Part shown: one piece after another, positions 49,446 to 59,371 of the stretch
Layout of the letters: every line of letters begins with the position of its first letter
Position numbering within the stretch: position 1 is the stretch's first letter
Assembly: GCA_031274995.1 (NCBI GenBank)
Contig: JAISPJ010000087.1
Span: 1 to 64,000 of the forward strand
Direction of reading: 5' to 3'
DNA: 64,000 bases
DNA from: Azoarcus sp.
GTDB taxonomy: Bacteria > Pseudomonadota > Gammaproteobacteria > Burkholderiales > Rhodocyclaceae
Translations under genes and position numbers: made by a program
Notes under the pieces: model-generated
Told to the model about the DNA's origin: nothing
What the model saw: only the letters and a program-made list of their open reading frames with translations
Database searches by the model: none

Positions 49446-49513
49446 CTCGGAGAGGCGTGATTGTACAAAAATCGCCGACAACTTTCCAGCAGAAACTGGA
49501 GCGAAATGTTCGC

Positions 49514-49903
49514 TCAACCCCGCAACACGCCCAACGTGGCTTCAATCTCGGCGCGGAGACCGACGAGCAGGGTGTGGGCCTGTTCGGCGGCAATGGCGTT
49601 TTCCTGATCCTGGATTGCGGCTTCGCCGAGACGGTTGCGCGCACCCGAGATCGTGAATCCTTGGTCGTAGAGCAAGTGGCGAATCTTGCGCACCAGGAGC
49701 ACTTCATGGTGCTGGTAGTAACGCCGGTTGCCGCTGCGCTTGATGGGCTTGAGTTGGGAAAACTCCTGTTCCCAATAGCGCAGCACGTGCGCCTTGACCC
49801 CACAGAGTTCGCTGACTTCGCCGATGCTGAAATAACGCTTGGCGGGAATCGGCGGCAGGGGCGCGGCGGCAGAGGTTGGTTTAGACATTTGTGGCGCCGT
49901 CAT
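49514..49903 (-). CDS. MerR-family transcriptional regulator
   Basis: A 129-residue MerR-type DNA-binding protein: [30 protein letters not shown] is the helix-turn-helix, followed by [26 protein letters not shown]. It belongs to the little-studied group always found after ihfA in pheST operons. No metal-binding cysteines. The start overlaps the ihfA end by 23 bases; a second ATG at 49888 is possible. Confidence 0.9.
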   Translation of the reverse strand: MTAPQMSKPTSAAAPLPPIPAKRYFSIGEVSELCGVKAHVLRYWEQEFSQLKPIKRSGNRRYYQHHEVLLVRKIRHLLYDQGFTISGARNRLGEAAIQDQENAIAAEQAHTLLVGLRAEIEATLGVLRG

Positions 49904-50189
49904 TGCCTGGCGTTTCTACGGTGGCTTTGAGTTTCTGACTGGGATGGAAAGTCACCACGCGCCTGGCGGAAATGGGGATTTCTTCGCCGGTCTTGGGATT
50001 GCGCCCTGGGCGTTGCGGTTTGTCGCGCAACAGAAAATTGCCGAATCCGGAGAGTTTGACGCCTTCCCCACGCTCCAGGGCAGTACGGATTTCTTCGAAA
50101 AAACCCTCTACCATGTCCTTGGCTTCGCGTTTATTCAGTCCGACCTGTTCAAAAAGCAGGTCGGCAAGCTCGGCTTTTGTCAAGGTCAT
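49881..50189 (-). CDS. ihfA: integration host factor subunit alpha
   Basis: A 102-residue DNA-bending protein of the HU/IHF family: [56 protein letters not shown] (the beta-arm), [20 protein letters not shown] precedes the ATG. This ribosome site directly abuts a copy of the junction repeat that separates it from pheT. Confidence 0.97.
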   Translation of the reverse strand: MTLTKAELADLLFEQVGLNKREAKDMVEGFFEEIRTALERGEGVKLSGFGNFLLRDKPQRPGRNPKTGEEIPISARRVVTFHPSQKLKATVETPGNDGATNV

Positions 50190-50202
50190 GGAATCTCTCC
50201 CT

Positions 50203-50327
50203 TTTGGTTACCCCGGCCTGAAGGCCGTGGACTCCTTGATACGGTACAGGGGAGCCTTCGGCTCCATATACGATTATCTCACTCACCACGCCATAAACGG
50301 CAGGGATTGCGCTTGATGCGTGTTCAA
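50203..50327 (-). repeat. full copy of the junction repeat, at pheT/ihfA
   Basis: On the minus strand it begins TTGAACACGCATCAAGCGC, contains TATGGAGCCGAAGGCTCC and ACGGCCTTCAGGCCGGGG, and ends GTAACCAAA. The pheT stop TGA is inside its first nine bases, and the ihfA ribosome site starts right after it. Confidence 0.8.
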
Positions 50328-52720
50328 ACGCGCAACCGTCCACCTACGGTGCGCTCGACATGGCGAAGCAGCCCGGAGATTGCCTGATCTACTTCGGCAT
50401 CTTCGAGAGTATGTTGAGTATCTTGCATGGAAATCCTGAAAGCAAGGCTCTTGCAGCCAGATTCGATGCCTTTGCCTTGATAGACGTCAAAAAGCAGGAT
50501 TTCTCGCACGGTGGCAGGCGCCGCCTCGCGCAGTGCGTTCAATACCCGTTCAGCGGGAACGTTTGCCGGAACCAGCAGCGCGAGATCACGCAACACAGTC
50601 GGCATGCGCGAGATTTCACGGTTCGAAGGGCACAGAGCGGAAAGTGTTGCGTCGAGATCGACTTCAAACACCACCGGGGCCGCGCCCAGTTCAAAGCGTT
50701 GAGTCCAGGCCGGGTGGAGTTCGCCGATCACACCGATATTGTGGCCGTCCAGGAACACCGAGGCTGCGCGTCCGGGATGCAGGGCCGGAACCGAAACCGG
50801 GGCGAACGTCAGCCCGCGCGGCGCGAACAGGGCTTCGAGATCACCCTTGAGATCGAAGAAATCGGTCGCTCTCGCCGATTCTCCCCATTGTTCTGGAAAG
50901 GCTGTGCCAGCCGCCAGCGCCGCCAGCCGCCGTGGTTGATGAAAGCCGGGGACTTCCTCCCCAGTTTCGCCCGCGCCTTGTTCTCGTCGCGTAAAGCAAC
51001 GACCCAGTTCAAAAACCCGCACGCGGTTCTGCTGGCGTTTGCGGTTTGTCGCCAGATCGGACACCAGGCCCGGGATCAGGCTGGAACGCATCGCGTCCAT
51101 CTGGCTGGCAATCGGGTTGGCAAGCCGGATCGGGGCATTGTTGGCACAGAAATCCCGCTCCCAGACGGAATCGACGAAAGAGAAGTTCACGACTTCCTGA
51201 AATCCGCGCCCGGCCAGAAAATGGCACACGTCCCACTGCGTGCGCGCCGATTCGGTGCTGGCGAGCATGGCAAGATTGCCTCGCGGCGCAAGGGACGGGA
51301 TATTGTCGTAACCGTGCAGCCGCGCGATTTCTTCGATAAGGTCTTCTTCGGTTTCGATGTCAAAACGAAAGGCAGGCGGCGTCACCCGCAGTTCGACCGC
51401 CAAGTCGCGCACTGTCAGGTACACGCGCTCCAGCAGTTTGCGCATGTCCTCATGCTCCAGGTCGATGCCGAGCACCTGACGTACCCGTGCCGGGCGCAGG
51501 GCGACTTCCTCGCGCAGCGGCAGATGCTCATCCGCGCATGTTTCTTCCACCGGGCCAGGCACGCCGCCGCAAATGTCGAGGATGAGTTGCGTGGCACGCT
51601 CGATGGCTGGACGTTGTAGCTGGAAATCCACCCCGCGCTCGAAGCGGTGCGAGGCGTCGGAAGTAAGGCCATAGGCACGCCCGCGCCCGGCGATGGCCTC
51701 GGGAGTGAAGAAGGCAGACTCCAGGAAAACTTCGGTCGTATCGAGGGTCACGCCGGTCTCTTCGCCGCCCATAATGCCGGCCAGCGCCAGTGCGCGGGCT
51801 TCGTCGGCAATTAACAAGGTATCGGGCGTGGGCGTCACGTTCTGTTCGTTCAGGAGCCGCAATTCTTCGCCCGGATGCGGCAGGCGGACGTGAATCGCAC
51901 CGGAAAGGCATGCGTTGTCAAAGACGTGCAGGGGCTGGCCGAGCTCGAGCATCACGTAATTGGTAATATCGACCAAGGCGTGAATCGGGCGCAGACCGGA
52001 ACGTTTCAGGCGATCTTTCATCCAGGCGGGGGAGGGTGCCTTGGCGTTAACCCCGCTGATGACGCGCCCGCAATAGCGCGGACACTTCTTGGGCGCGTCG
52101 AGCACGATACCGCGGCGGGCATCGTTCGCCGGAGGAACCAGCGACAGCGGCGCGGGAATGAACGATGCGCCGGTGAGCGCCGCCACCTCTCGCGCCACGC
52201 CGGCCAGGCTCAGGCAATCGGCCCGGTTGGGGGTGAGTTTGATGACGAAGCAGGTGTCATTGAGCGCAAGCCAGTCGCGGATGTCCATGCCGACCGGAGC
52301 ATCTTCTTCCAGCGCGAGCAGTCCGTCGTGATCCTCGGACAATCCCAGTTCGTGCGCCGAGCACAACATGCCGAAGGATTCGACCCCGCGCAGTCTGGCG
52401 GCCTTGATGGCAAAGCCGCCGGGTAGTTCAGCGCCAATTTTTGCGCATGGAACTTTCATGCCTGCGGCGGCATTGGGTGCGCCGCATACGATCTGCAAGG
52501 GTTCTCCCGTGCCGGCGTCGACCTTGCACAGCTTGAGCTTGTCGGCATTCGGATGTTTTCCGGCCTCGATGATGCGGGCCACCACCACGCCGCTGAAAGG
52601 CGGCGCGACAGGATGGGCTTCTTCGACCTCAAGTCCGGCCATGGTCATCAGATGTCCGAACGCCCCGGAATCGAGCGGTGGATTGACGAAAGTGCGCAAC
52701 CAGTTTTCTGAAAATTGCAT
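50324..52720 (-). CDS. pheT: phenylalanine-tRNA ligase subunit beta
   Basis: A 798-residue subunit of PheRS. It starts MQFSENWLRTFVNPPLDSG; B1/EMAP-like domain with the PHPGEELRLL and DKLKLCKVDAGTGEPLQIVCGAPN segments, the B5 domain, catalytic-like core NFSFVDSVWERDF, and the C-terminal anticodon-binding domain (RDLALLVPANVPAERV). Full length. The stop TGA falls in the first bases of a junction-repeat copy. Confidence 0.97.
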   Translation of the reverse strand: MQFSENWLRTFVNPPLDSGAFGHLMTMAGLEVEEAHPVAPPFSGVVVARIIEAGKHPNADKLKLCKVDAGTGEPLQIVCGAPNAAAGMKVPCAKIGAELPGGFAIKAARLRGVESFGMLCSAHELGLSEDHDGLLALEEDAPVGMDIRDWLALNDTCFVIKLTPNRADCLSLAGVAREVAALTGASFIPAPLSLVPPANDARRGIVLDAPKKCPRYCGRVISGVNAKAPSPAWMKDRLKRSGLRPIHALVDITNYVMLELGQPLHVFDNACLSGAIHVRLPHPGEELRLLNEQNVTPTPDTLLIADEARALALAGIMGGEETGVTLDTTEVFLESAFFTPEAIAGRGRAYGLTSDASHRFERGVDFQLQRPAIERATQLILDICGGVPGPVEETCADEHLPLREEVALRPARVRQVLGIDLEHEDMRKLLERVYLTVRDLAVELRVTPPAFRFDIETEEDLIEEIARLHGYDNIPSLAPRGNLAMLASTESARTQWDVCHFLAGRGFQEVVNFSFVDSVWERDFCANNAPIRLANPIASQMDAMRSSLIPGLVSDLATNRKRQQNRVRVFELGRCFTRREQGAGETGEEVPGFHQPRRLAALAAGTAFPEQWGESARATDFFDLKGDLEALFAPRGLTFAPVSVPALHPGRAASVFLDGHNIGVIGELHPAWTQRFELGAAPVVFEVDLDATLSALCPSNREISRMPTVLRDLALLVPANVPAERVLNALREAAPATVREILLFDVYQGKGIESGCKSLAFRISMQDTQHTLEDAEVDQAISGLLRHVERTVGGRLRV

Positions 52721-52735
52721 GCTCGCTTGGCCTTG

Positions 52736-53767
52736 TTACCTGAATTGGCTCAAAAAACGCAGATCGCCTTCAAAGAACAGTCGCAGGTCGTTTACACCGT
52801 AACGCAGCATGGTCAGCCGATCCGGGCCGAAACCAAACGCGAATCCCGTGTAACGCTCAGGATCGATGCCTCCGAAACGCAACACATTGGGATGCACCAT
52901 GCCGCATCCGGCAACTTCCAGCCAGCGCCCGTCAAGCGAGCCGCCCTTGAACGCGACATCAACTTCCGCCGAAGGCTCTGTAAACGGGAAGAAGGACGGA
53001 CGGAAGCGAACCTGCAAGTTGTCCGTTTCGAAGAATTTGCAGAGGAAATCGGCCACCACGCCCTTCAAGTCGGCAAAACTCACCCGTTCACCGATCCATA
53101 AGCCTTCGACCTGATGGAACATCGGTGAATGGGTGGCGTCGGAGTCGACCCGGTACACCCGCCCCGGCGCAATGATCCGCAAGTCGGGCATGGGGTCGCA
53201 ATCGCGGTTTTTTTCGGCGTGCGCGAGCATGGCGCGGATTTGCACCGGGCTGGTATGGGTGCGCAACAGCACATCCCCCCGCCCTTCGAGGAAAAAGGTA
53301 TCGTGCATCGAACGCGCCGGATGATCCGCCGGGATGTTGAGCGCGGTGAAGTTGTGCCAGTCCGTCTCGATTTCCGGGCCGTCGACGGCCACGAACCCGA
53401 TAGACCGGAACAGGCGCTCGATGCGTTCGAGCGAGCGGCTGACCGGATGCAGGCCACCGGGCGTTGCGCCACGCCCGGGCAGTGTCACGTCGAGTGCCTC
53501 GGCTTGAAGTTGCGCGGAAAGTTCCGCTTCGCGCAGGGCTTCGCGCCGCTCGGCAAGCGCCGTTTCAATGGCGGCCTTGGCGCGGTTGACCTCGGCCCCC
53601 CGCTCACGCTTGTGCTCGGGAGCCAAGCCGCCGAGCGCCTTCAATTGCTCTGTGACGAGACTGTTCTTGCCGAGAAAGCGCGCTTTTGCCTGCTCCAGCT
53701 CCGCTGCGGTTGTGGCCTCGGCAAAGGCCGTGCGCGCATCGATGACCAGTTGATCGAGATTGTCCAT
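52736..53767 (-). CDS. pheS: phenylalanine-tRNA ligase subunit alpha
   Basis: A 343-residue catalytic subunit of PheRS. Class II motifs: [44 protein letters not shown] (motif 2), [16 protein letters not shown] and [27 protein letters not shown] (motif 3). AAGGGC precedes the ATG. The 15-base gap to pheT is normal. Confidence 0.97.
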   Translation of the reverse strand: MDNLDQLVIDARTAFAEATTAAELEQAKARFLGKNSLVTEQLKALGGLAPEHKRERGAEVNRAKAAIETALAERREALREAELSAQLQAEALDVTLPGRGATPGGLHPVSRSLERIERLFRSIGFVAVDGPEIETDWHNFTALNIPADHPARSMHDTFFLEGRGDVLLRTHTSPVQIRAMLAHAEKNRDCDPMPDLRIIAPGRVYRVDSDATHSPMFHQVEGLWIGERVSFADLKGVVADFLCKFFETDNLQVRFRPSFFPFTEPSAEVDVAFKGGSLDGRWLEVAGCGMVHPNVLRFGGIDPERYTGFAFGFGPDRLTMLRYGVNDLRLFFEGDLRFLSQFR

Positions 53768-53881
53768 GTTTTGCCCTTGCGGGGAAATCCAGTAAAAAAG
53801 GAGGCATGGCCTCCTTCTTTACGCTGCTGCAACCTGCGGACTATAAAAAAAGCCTGCGTAAATCGTATCCGTATCGCGGCG

Positions 53882-54241
53882 TTACGCGGCGATACGGGCT
53901 TTGGCCTGTTCGGCGAGCGCGGCAAACGCGGGCTTGTCGAATACGGCCAGATCGGCAAGCACCTTGCGATCTACCTCGATGGCAGCTTTCTTGAGGCCAT
54001 TCATGAAGGTGCTGTAGGTCAGGCCCAATTCGCGCGCGGCGGCATTGATTCGGACGATCCACAGGGCACGGAACTGCCGTTTGCGCTGGCGGCGGTCGCG
54101 GTAAGCGTACTGGCCTGCCTTCATCACCGCTTCTTTGGCGATGCGGTAGACATTCTTGCGGCGGCCCCGGTACCCCTTGGCCTGATCGAGAACTTTCTTG
54201 TGACGCGCGCGGGCGGTTACACCACGTTTAACTCTGGGCAT
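53882..54241 (-). CDS. rplT: 50S ribosomal protein L20
   Basis: A 119-residue ribosomal protein: [67 protein letters not shown]. In E. coli L20 also represses its own operon. Good GGAGA ribosome site. Ends 114 bases before pheS. Confidence 0.98.
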   Translation of the reverse strand: MPRVKRGVTARARHKKVLDQAKGYRGRRKNVYRIAKEAVMKAGQYAYRDRRQRKRQFRALWIVRINAAARELGLTYSTFMNGLKKAAIEVDRKVLADLAVFDKPAFAALAEQAKARIAA

Positions 54242-54253
54242 GGCGGTCTCCTG

Positions 54254-54451
54254 TCAGGCAAAGGGCAACATGGCGCGGATCAGCTTCTGGTCGCTGTCAT
54301 GGACAACGACCGTGCCACGCAGATGGCGCTTGTTCTTGGTGGTTTTCTTGGTAAGGATGTGGCGCTTGAACGCATGGGAACGTTTGATGCTCCCGCCGGC
54401 GCGCACCCTGAAGCGCTTTTTGGCGCCACTTTTGGTCTTCATCTTGGGCAT
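54254..54451 (-). CDS. rpmI: 50S ribosomal protein L35
   Basis: A 65-residue basic protein: [52 protein letters not shown] lies seven bases upstream. Twelve bases separate it from rplT. Confidence 0.98.
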   Translation of the reverse strand: MPKMKTKSGAKKRFRVRAGGSIKRSHAFKRHILTKKTTKNKRHLRGTVVVHDSDQKLIRAMLPFA

Positions 54452-54477
54452 ATTGCTACTCCTTGCTTATAGAATGC

Positions 54478-54539
54478 CGTCAGGTAGCCCACTGGGGCGT
54501 TTTCATACCTGACGTCACTTGTATTGCTCCTTGCGGAGC
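54478..54539 (-). promoter_or_regulatory. hairpins between infC and rpmI, possible L20 operator
   Basis: CGTCAGGTA at 54478 pairs with TACCTGACG at 54506-54514 (perfect 9-bp stem), and a small GCTCC-TTGC-GGAGC hairpin lies at 54526-54539. They occupy the 104-bp leader before rpmI, the place where L20 represses translation of rpmI-rplT in E. coli. Function is inferred from position only. Confidence 0.4.
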
Positions 54540-54555
54540 CGACTTCCGTCGCCGT

Positions 54556-55080
54556 TCAGCGGCTCTTGCGGGCCGGAGCGACGACCATCACCATCAGACG
54601 CCCTTCCATCTTGGGCATCTGCTCGACCTGGGCGACATCTTCCAGGTCGGCCTTGATTCGTTCAAGCTGCCTCAGGCCAAACTCCTGGTGCGCCATTTCG
54701 CGTCCCCGGAAACGCAACGTCACCTTGCACTTGTCGCCGTCTTCCAGAAAACGGCGCAGGTTACGCAGTTTGATCTGGTAATCGTTTTCATCGGTGCCGG
54801 GCCGCAGCTTGATTTCCTTGACCTGCACCTGTTTTTGTTTCAAACGGGCTTCATGGGCTTTTTTCTGTTCCTGGTAGCGGAACTTGCCGAAATCCATCAC
54901 CTTGCATACGGGTGGCTGCGCCATTGGCGCGATTTCGACCAAATCCAGACCGGCCTCGTCGGCTGCTTCAAGCGCCGCACGTAAGGACATGATCCCGAGC
55001 GGTTCCCCCTCTTCACTGACAAGGCGAACTTCAGGCGCGCTGATCTCGTCATTTACGCGCTGCTTTTTCTCCTGAACGAT
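54556..55080 (-). CDS. infC: translation initiation factor IF-3, starting at AUC
   Basis: IF-3 keeps the ribosomal subunits apart and checks the start codon. The ATG in the track (54990) would remove the conserved N-terminal 30 residues. The frame continues upstream without stop to an ATC at 55080, preceded by GGAG at a nine-base distance, giving [20 protein letters not shown] and a 174-residue protein of normal length. Rare AUU starts are well known for infC and let IF-3 repress itself; here the rare codon is AUC. The C-terminal domain ([27 protein letters not shown]) is complete. Follows thrS by 26 bases. Confidence 0.93.
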   Translation of the reverse strand: MVQEKKQRVNDEISAPEVRLVSEEGEPLGIMSLRAALEAADEAGLDLVEIAPMAQPPVCKVMDFGKFRYQEQKKAHEARLKQKQVQVKEIKLRPGTDENDYQIKLRNLRRFLEDGDKCKVTLRFRGREMAHQEFGLRQLERIKADLEDVAQVEQMPKMEGRLMVMVVAPARKSR

Positions 55081-55106
55081 GGTTCAATTCTCCATAAAAG
55101 CCAACA

Positions 55107-57023
55107 TCAGACCGGCGCCGCCTTTGCTTCAATTTCGCGAAGCCAGCGCCCAATCAACGAATCGAGGGACATTTGGCCAAGATCCTGGCCGCCTCGGACG
55201 CGCACCGCTACCGTTGCCGTGGCCTTTTCCTTCTCGCCTGTCACGATCTGGTACGGCAGCTTGTGCATACTGTGCTCGCGGATTTTATAGTTGATTTTTT
55301 CGTTACGCAAATCGGCTTCAACACGAAAACCCGCATCGTGCAACCTTTGCGTGACATCGAGAGCGTAATCGGCCTGTCCTTCCGAGATATTCATGACCAT
55401 TGCCTGCACCGGCGCAAGCCATAGCGGCAGTGCACCCGCGTGATGTTCGATCAGGATGCCGATGAAACGTTCCAGCGACCCCAGAATCGCGCGGTGGAGC
55501 ATGATGGGCGTTCTGCGTGCGTTGTCTTCGGCCACAAACTCCGCGCCAAGCCGCTCCGGCAGGTTGAAATCCAGTTGCAGGGTGCCGCATTGCCACACCC
55601 GCCCCAAGCTGTCCTTGAGCGAAAACTCGATCTTCGGGCCATAAAACGCGCCTTCCCCGGGCTGCAACTCGTAGGCCAGCCCCTGCGCTTCGAGCGAAGC
55701 GGCCAGCGCCGCCTCGGCGGCATCCCATTGCGCGTCAGACCCCACCCTTCTTGCGGGGCGCGCCGAGAGCTTGACCAGCACGTCATCGAAGCCGAAATCG
55801 CGGTAGACCTTCTGCAACAGGTGGATGAACGCTGCCGCTTCCGATTGCACCTGTTCTTCGGTGCAAAAAATGTGCGCGTCGTCCTGGACGAAATGGCGCA
55901 CCCGCATAATGCCGTGCAATGCGCCCGATGGCTCGTTGCGGTGACAGGAACCAAACTCGGCCATCCGCAAGGGCAGATCACGGTAACTCTTGAGTCCCTG
56001 GTTGAAGATCTGGATATGGCAGGGACAATTCATCGGTTTGACCGCGAAGTCCCGCTTCTCGGACTGTGTTGTGAACATCAGTTCCGAATACATATCCCAG
56101 TGTCCTGAACGCTCCCACAGCGCACGGTCGACGATCAGCGGCGTTTTGACTTCCTGATAGCCATGACGCTGGAGCGTCCGCCGCAGGTACTGTTCGACCT
56201 GCTGCCACAGCGTCCAGCCCCTGGCATGCCAGAACACCATCCCCGGCGCTTCGTCCTGAAGGTGGAAGAAATCGAGCTGGCGGCCAAGCTTGCGGTGGTC
56301 GCGTTTCTCGGCTTCTTCGATCATATGCAGCCAGGCGTCGAGGTCTTCTTTTTTCGCCCATGCCGTGCCGTAGACGCGCTGGAGCATCTCGTTGGCCGAG
56401 TCGCCGCGCCAATAGGCACCGGCGAGCCTGGTGAGCTTGAACACCTTGAGCCTGCCGGTAGAAGGCACATGCGGCCCCCGGCAAAGATCGACGAAATCGC
56501 CCTGCCGGTAAAGCGACACATCTTCGCCTTCCGGGATCGAGGTGATGATTTCGGCCTTGTAATGTTCGCCGATGCCCTTGAAGAACTCAATTGCCTTCTC
56601 ACGCGGCCACACTTCCCGCGAGACGGGCAGATCGCGGCGGGCAATCTCGCCCATGCGCGCCTCGATGGCCGACAGGTCTTCCGGCGTAAACGGGCGTTTA
56701 TAGGAAAAATCGTAATAGAAGCCGTTTTCGATCACCGGCCCGATTGTGACCTGCGCATCCGGGAACAGCTCCTTCACCGCCTGTGCCAGCAGGTGCGCGC
56801 AGGAATGGCGGAGGAGTTCAACTCCTTCCGGGTCCTTGTCGGTGATGATCGCCAACAGAACGTCCGATTCAATGCAATGGGACACATCCACCAGCCGTCC
56901 GTCCACCTTCCCGGCCAGCGCCGCCCTGGCGAGTCCCGCGCCAATCGAGGACGCCGCTTCGCCCACCGTGACCGGTTGGTCAAAGCGTCGGATGGAACCG
57001 TCGGGGAGGGTAATGTTCGGCAT
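55107..57023 (-). CDS. thrS: threonine-tRNA ligase
   Basis: A 638-residue class II synthetase. TGS domain at the start ([24 protein letters not shown]), the editing domain with [25 protein letters not shown] (HxxxH), catalytic motifs [35 protein letters not shown] and [26 protein letters not shown], and the anticodon domain. The start is the ATG at 57023; the longer track ORF reads into the tRNA-Val terminator. Confidence 0.97.
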   Translation of the reverse strand: MPNITLPDGSIRRFDQPVTVGEAASSIGAGLARAALAGKVDGRLVDVSHCIESDVLLAIITDKDPEGVELLRHSCAHLLAQAVKELFPDAQVTIGPVIENGFYYDFSYKRPFTPEDLSAIEARMGEIARRDLPVSREVWPREKAIEFFKGIGEHYKAEIITSIPEGEDVSLYRQGDFVDLCRGPHVPSTGRLKVFKLTRLAGAYWRGDSANEMLQRVYGTAWAKKEDLDAWLHMIEEAEKRDHRKLGRQLDFFHLQDEAPGMVFWHARGWTLWQQVEQYLRRTLQRHGYQEVKTPLIVDRALWERSGHWDMYSELMFTTQSEKRDFAVKPMNCPCHIQIFNQGLKSYRDLPLRMAEFGSCHRNEPSGALHGIMRVRHFVQDDAHIFCTEEQVQSEAAAFIHLLQKVYRDFGFDDVLVKLSARPARRVGSDAQWDAAEAALAASLEAQGLAYELQPGEGAFYGPKIEFSLKDSLGRVWQCGTLQLDFNLPERLGAEFVAEDNARRTPIMLHRAILGSLERFIGILIEHHAGALPLWLAPVQAMVMNISEGQADYALDVTQRLHDAGFRVEADLRNEKINYKIREHSMHKLPYQIVTGEKEKATATVAVRVRGGQDLGQMSLDSLIGRWLREIEAKAAPV

Positions 57024-57073
57024 GAAAATAGCCTTTTGGAAAAATCGCCGGTACCTGCCGCGCCATAAACAAA

Positions 57074-57099
57074 AAAAGTGCGGCAATGAGCGCACTTTT
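57074..57099 (-). terminator. terminator between tRNA-Val and thrS
   Basis: AAAAGTGCG and CGCACTTTT form a 9-bp stem with an 8-base loop; the minus strand continues TTTTTTTGTTT. It would end the tRNA-Val transcript. As it stands only about 50 bp before thrS, it might also act as an attenuator for thrS. Confidence 0.75.
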
Positions 57100-57157
57100 C
57101 TCCGGGGTCCCCCGCTGCTTGCCCGGAACACGGAAATCGACTGGGCCTGTCAGGTAT

Positions 57158-57234
57158 TGGTAGGCGCGATTGGACTCGAACCAACGACCCCCACCATGTC
57201 AAGGTGGTGCTCTAACCAACTGAGCTACGCGCCT
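57158..57234 (-). tRNA. tRNA-Val (anticodon GAC)
   Basis: Full cloverleaf on the minus strand: acceptor AGGCGCG/CGCGCCT, D arm GCTC-AGTTGGTTA-GAGC, anticodon stem CCACC/GGTGG with loop TTGACAT (GAC), T arm GTTGG-TTCGAGT-CCAAT, encoded CCA. 77 nt. Confidence 0.97.
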
Positions 57235-57272
57235 GCTAAAGAGGCGGAATTATAGATGAGAAAACGGCGCTG

Positions 57273-58058
57273 TCAAGAAACAACGGGGGGATGCAGGCGC
57301 TCCCAAATCGCCTCCAGCGCCTGCGCCGCCCCCATTTTCAGACGATGGGAGACGATCATGCTTACCCCGGTTTCGCCGGGATTGATTTCCACCGAAGCCA
57401 CGCCGCTCTGGCGTGCCCACCAGACAGGATGGGCGATATAGGGGAAGACGCTTGTCGTGCCGATGGAAATCACGAGATCCGGCCCTTCTTCCATGACTTG
57501 GGCCAATCGCTCCAGCGCCAACCGGGGCAACATTTCGCCGAACAGCACCACGTCAGGGCGCACCTGCTGCCCACATTCAGGACATACCGGCGGCAATGCA
57601 AGTTCCGCATAGTCTTCCACCCCGCGTTCGTGGTTGCACGCGGTGCACAACAGACGATGCACGGTTCCGTGTATTTCGATCAGGTTTTTTGAGCCGGCCT
57701 TGCGGTGCAGGCTGTCGATGTTCTGGGTGAGCACCCAGAGGCCGGGTTTTTCCTTTTCAAACGCGGCAATCAGCCGATGTGCGGCATTCGGCCCGGCTCT
57801 CCGGCAATTGCTTTCGATCTGGCCGATATAGCGCCAGGTGATTTCGGGGCGACGCGCCAGCATATGGCCGGAAAGCGCCTCCTCGATAGGGAACCCCTCC
57901 TCGGTCAGGCGATCATTGTAAAGCCCGCCGATGCCACGGTAAGTCGGCAGGCCGGAATCTGCTGAAATACCCGCGCCGGTGATGAACAGCGGGCGTTGCG
58001 CACGCCCGAGCAGAGACGCGGTTTCATCCAGCATGGCCTCAAAAGGCTCACTCATCAT
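57273..58058 (-). CDS. cobB: Sir2-family NAD-dependent protein deacylase
   Basis: A sirtuin of about 261 residues, removing acyl groups from lysines with NAD. Motifs: FITGAGISADSGLPTYRG, TQNIDSLHRKAGS, the catalytic histidine in IEIHGTVHRL, zinc cysteines CTAC...CPEC, and RPDVVLFGEMLP. The ATG at 58058 overlaps the end of the DUF4124 gene; the track start is ten codons earlier. It closes a three-gene unit with pyrE. Confidence 0.92.
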   Translation of the reverse strand: MMSEPFEAMLDETASLLGRAQRPLFITGAGISADSGLPTYRGIGGLYNDRLTEEGFPIEEALSGHMLARRPEITWRYIGQIESNCRRAGPNAAHRLIAAFEKEKPGLWVLTQNIDSLHRKAGSKNLIEIHGTVHRLLCTACNHERGVEDYAELALPPVCPECGQQVRPDVVLFGEMLPRLALERLAQVMEEGPDLVISIGTTSVFPYIAHPVWWARQSGVASVEINPGETGVSMIVSHRLKMGAAQALEAIWERLHPPVVS

Positions 58059-58734
58059 TGCCGCTTTGCATTCTTTCTGCGGTTTCACCCGATTTTTTGG
58101 AACCGGAACCGGAGGAGGTCATTTCGAGGTAGCGCCGACGGTCGGTATCGAAACGCTGGCGCAAACCGTCGCGTTCGTTGATTTTTCTTTCAATTGACGC
58201 GCGCGCACGTGTCAATTCCTCGTCGGCGTAATTCATTGCTCTTTTAAGATCGTTCGGAACCGGTTTATTCTCCGTTGCCTTCACCTCGTCATCGAGGTTT
58301 TTGCGCCGCGTGGCAAGCCTTTCTTCCTCAAGACGCAACTCATCGATGGCTTTGTCGAGTTCGGCAATTTCGTGGTCACGGCGTTGATCGAGAGTCTCCA
58401 GAGAAGGGTATCTCTCCAGCAGCGCGTCGTCTTGCCGCTTTTGCCTGACAGCTTCCTTGCGCGCCTCCTCCTGTCGGCGCGCCAGCTCCTTGCGGCGGGC
58501 GCTCTCATCAGCCGTGGGCTGCGCTTCCTCCCGGTAGACGACAACGCCATTTATCTTTTGGGTCCAGGCGCGGCCATAGCATTCCTTCGGCAAGGTATCG
58601 CCAAACACCGGGTGACCGTTGATCTCGCAACTGAACACTTTTACCACTCCGCCATTGCCATGCTGCCCTGCGGCAGAAAAGGGCACGAGCGCCGATGCAA
58701 CAGCAACGACCCTGATATAATTACCGTATCGCAT
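58048..58734 (-). CDS. DUF4124-type secreted protein with a long coiled coil
   Basis: Start set at 58734 (MRYGNYIRVVAVASALVPFSAAG), giving a signal peptide cut after about residue 23. The next 40 residues are DUF4124-like (VFSCEINGHPVFGDTLPKECYGRAWTQKINGVVVY). From about residue 80 onward it is a charged coiled coil rich in Arg, Glu and Ala (ARRKELARRQEEARKEAVRQ). 228 residues, probably periplasmic; function unknown. It overlaps both pyrE and cobB, so the three are translated from one transcript. Confidence 0.82.
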   Translation of the reverse strand: MRYGNYIRVVAVASALVPFSAAGQHGNGGVVKVFSCEINGHPVFGDTLPKECYGRAWTQKINGVVVYREEAQPTADESARRKELARRQEEARKEAVRQKRQDDALLERYPSLETLDQRRDHEIAELDKAIDELRLEEERLATRRKNLDDEVKATENKPVPNDLKRAMNYADEELTRARASIERKINERDGLRQRFDTDRRRYLEMTSSGSGSKKSGETAERMQSGNDE

Positions 58735-59371
58735 CATGCGTTCCATAAACATCCCGATAGGCCTGAACAGCCGCAAAATTAGCCTCCAGCTCCGGCGTAT
58801 CGGCCAGATAGGCGACCAGATCCGTGAGTGTCGCCACTGGCACGACCGGAACACCGTAAGCGTCTTCCACTTCCCGTACCGCCGAAACTTCTCCCTGACC
58901 ACGTTCCATGCGATCCAACGCAATGACCAACCCCGCCAGTTCGGCGCCGTGGGCGCGGATGATGCCGACGGACTCCCGCGCCGAAGTGCCTGCCGAAATC
59001 ACGTCGTCGAGAACCAGCACCCGTCCGTTAAGCGGTGCGCCGATCAACATCCCTCCCTCGCCGTGATCCTTGGCTTCCTTGCGGTTAAAGGCGAACGGCA
59101 CGTTCATCCCCTTTCCGGACAAGCGCATCGCCGTGCCGGCCACCAACGGGATACCCTTGTAGGCTGGGCCGAAAAGCATGTCAAACGCTATGCCGGAGCC
59201 AAGAATCGCCTGAGCATAGAATCCGCACAGGTCATTGAACGATCCTCCATCGTCAAACAGGCCCGCGTTGAAAAAATAAGGCGAAACACGACCCGCCTTG
59301 GTCACGAACGTGCCGAAGCGTAACACGCCCTTGCGGCAGGAAAGCTCTATGAAATCACGGCTAAAGGTCAT
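58721..59371 (-). CDS. pyrE: orotate phosphoribosyltransferase
   Basis: A 216-residue pyrimidine-synthesis enzyme joining orotate to PRPP. Motifs: GPAYKGIPLVAGTAMRL, PFAFNRKEAKDHGEGG, and the PRPP site RVLVLDDVISAGTSARESV. Full length. Divergent from the DAHP synthase gene; its end overlaps the start of the DUF4124 gene. Confidence 0.96.
   Translation of the reverse strand: MTFSRDFIELSCRKGVLRFGTFVTKAGRVSPYFFNAGLFDDGGSFNDLCGFYAQAILGSGIAFDMLFGPAYKGIPLVAGTAMRLSGKGMNVPFAFNRKEAKDHGEGGMLIGAPLNGRVLVLDDVISAGTSARESVGIIRAHGAELAGLVIALDRMERGQGEVSAVREVEDAYGVPVVPVATLTDLVAYLADTPELEANFAAVQAYRDVYGTHDAIR

Noticed and set aside
57024-57157. T-box leader for thrS
   Set aside because: No T-box motif; the hairpin is a plain terminator, and T-boxes are rare in proteobacteria.
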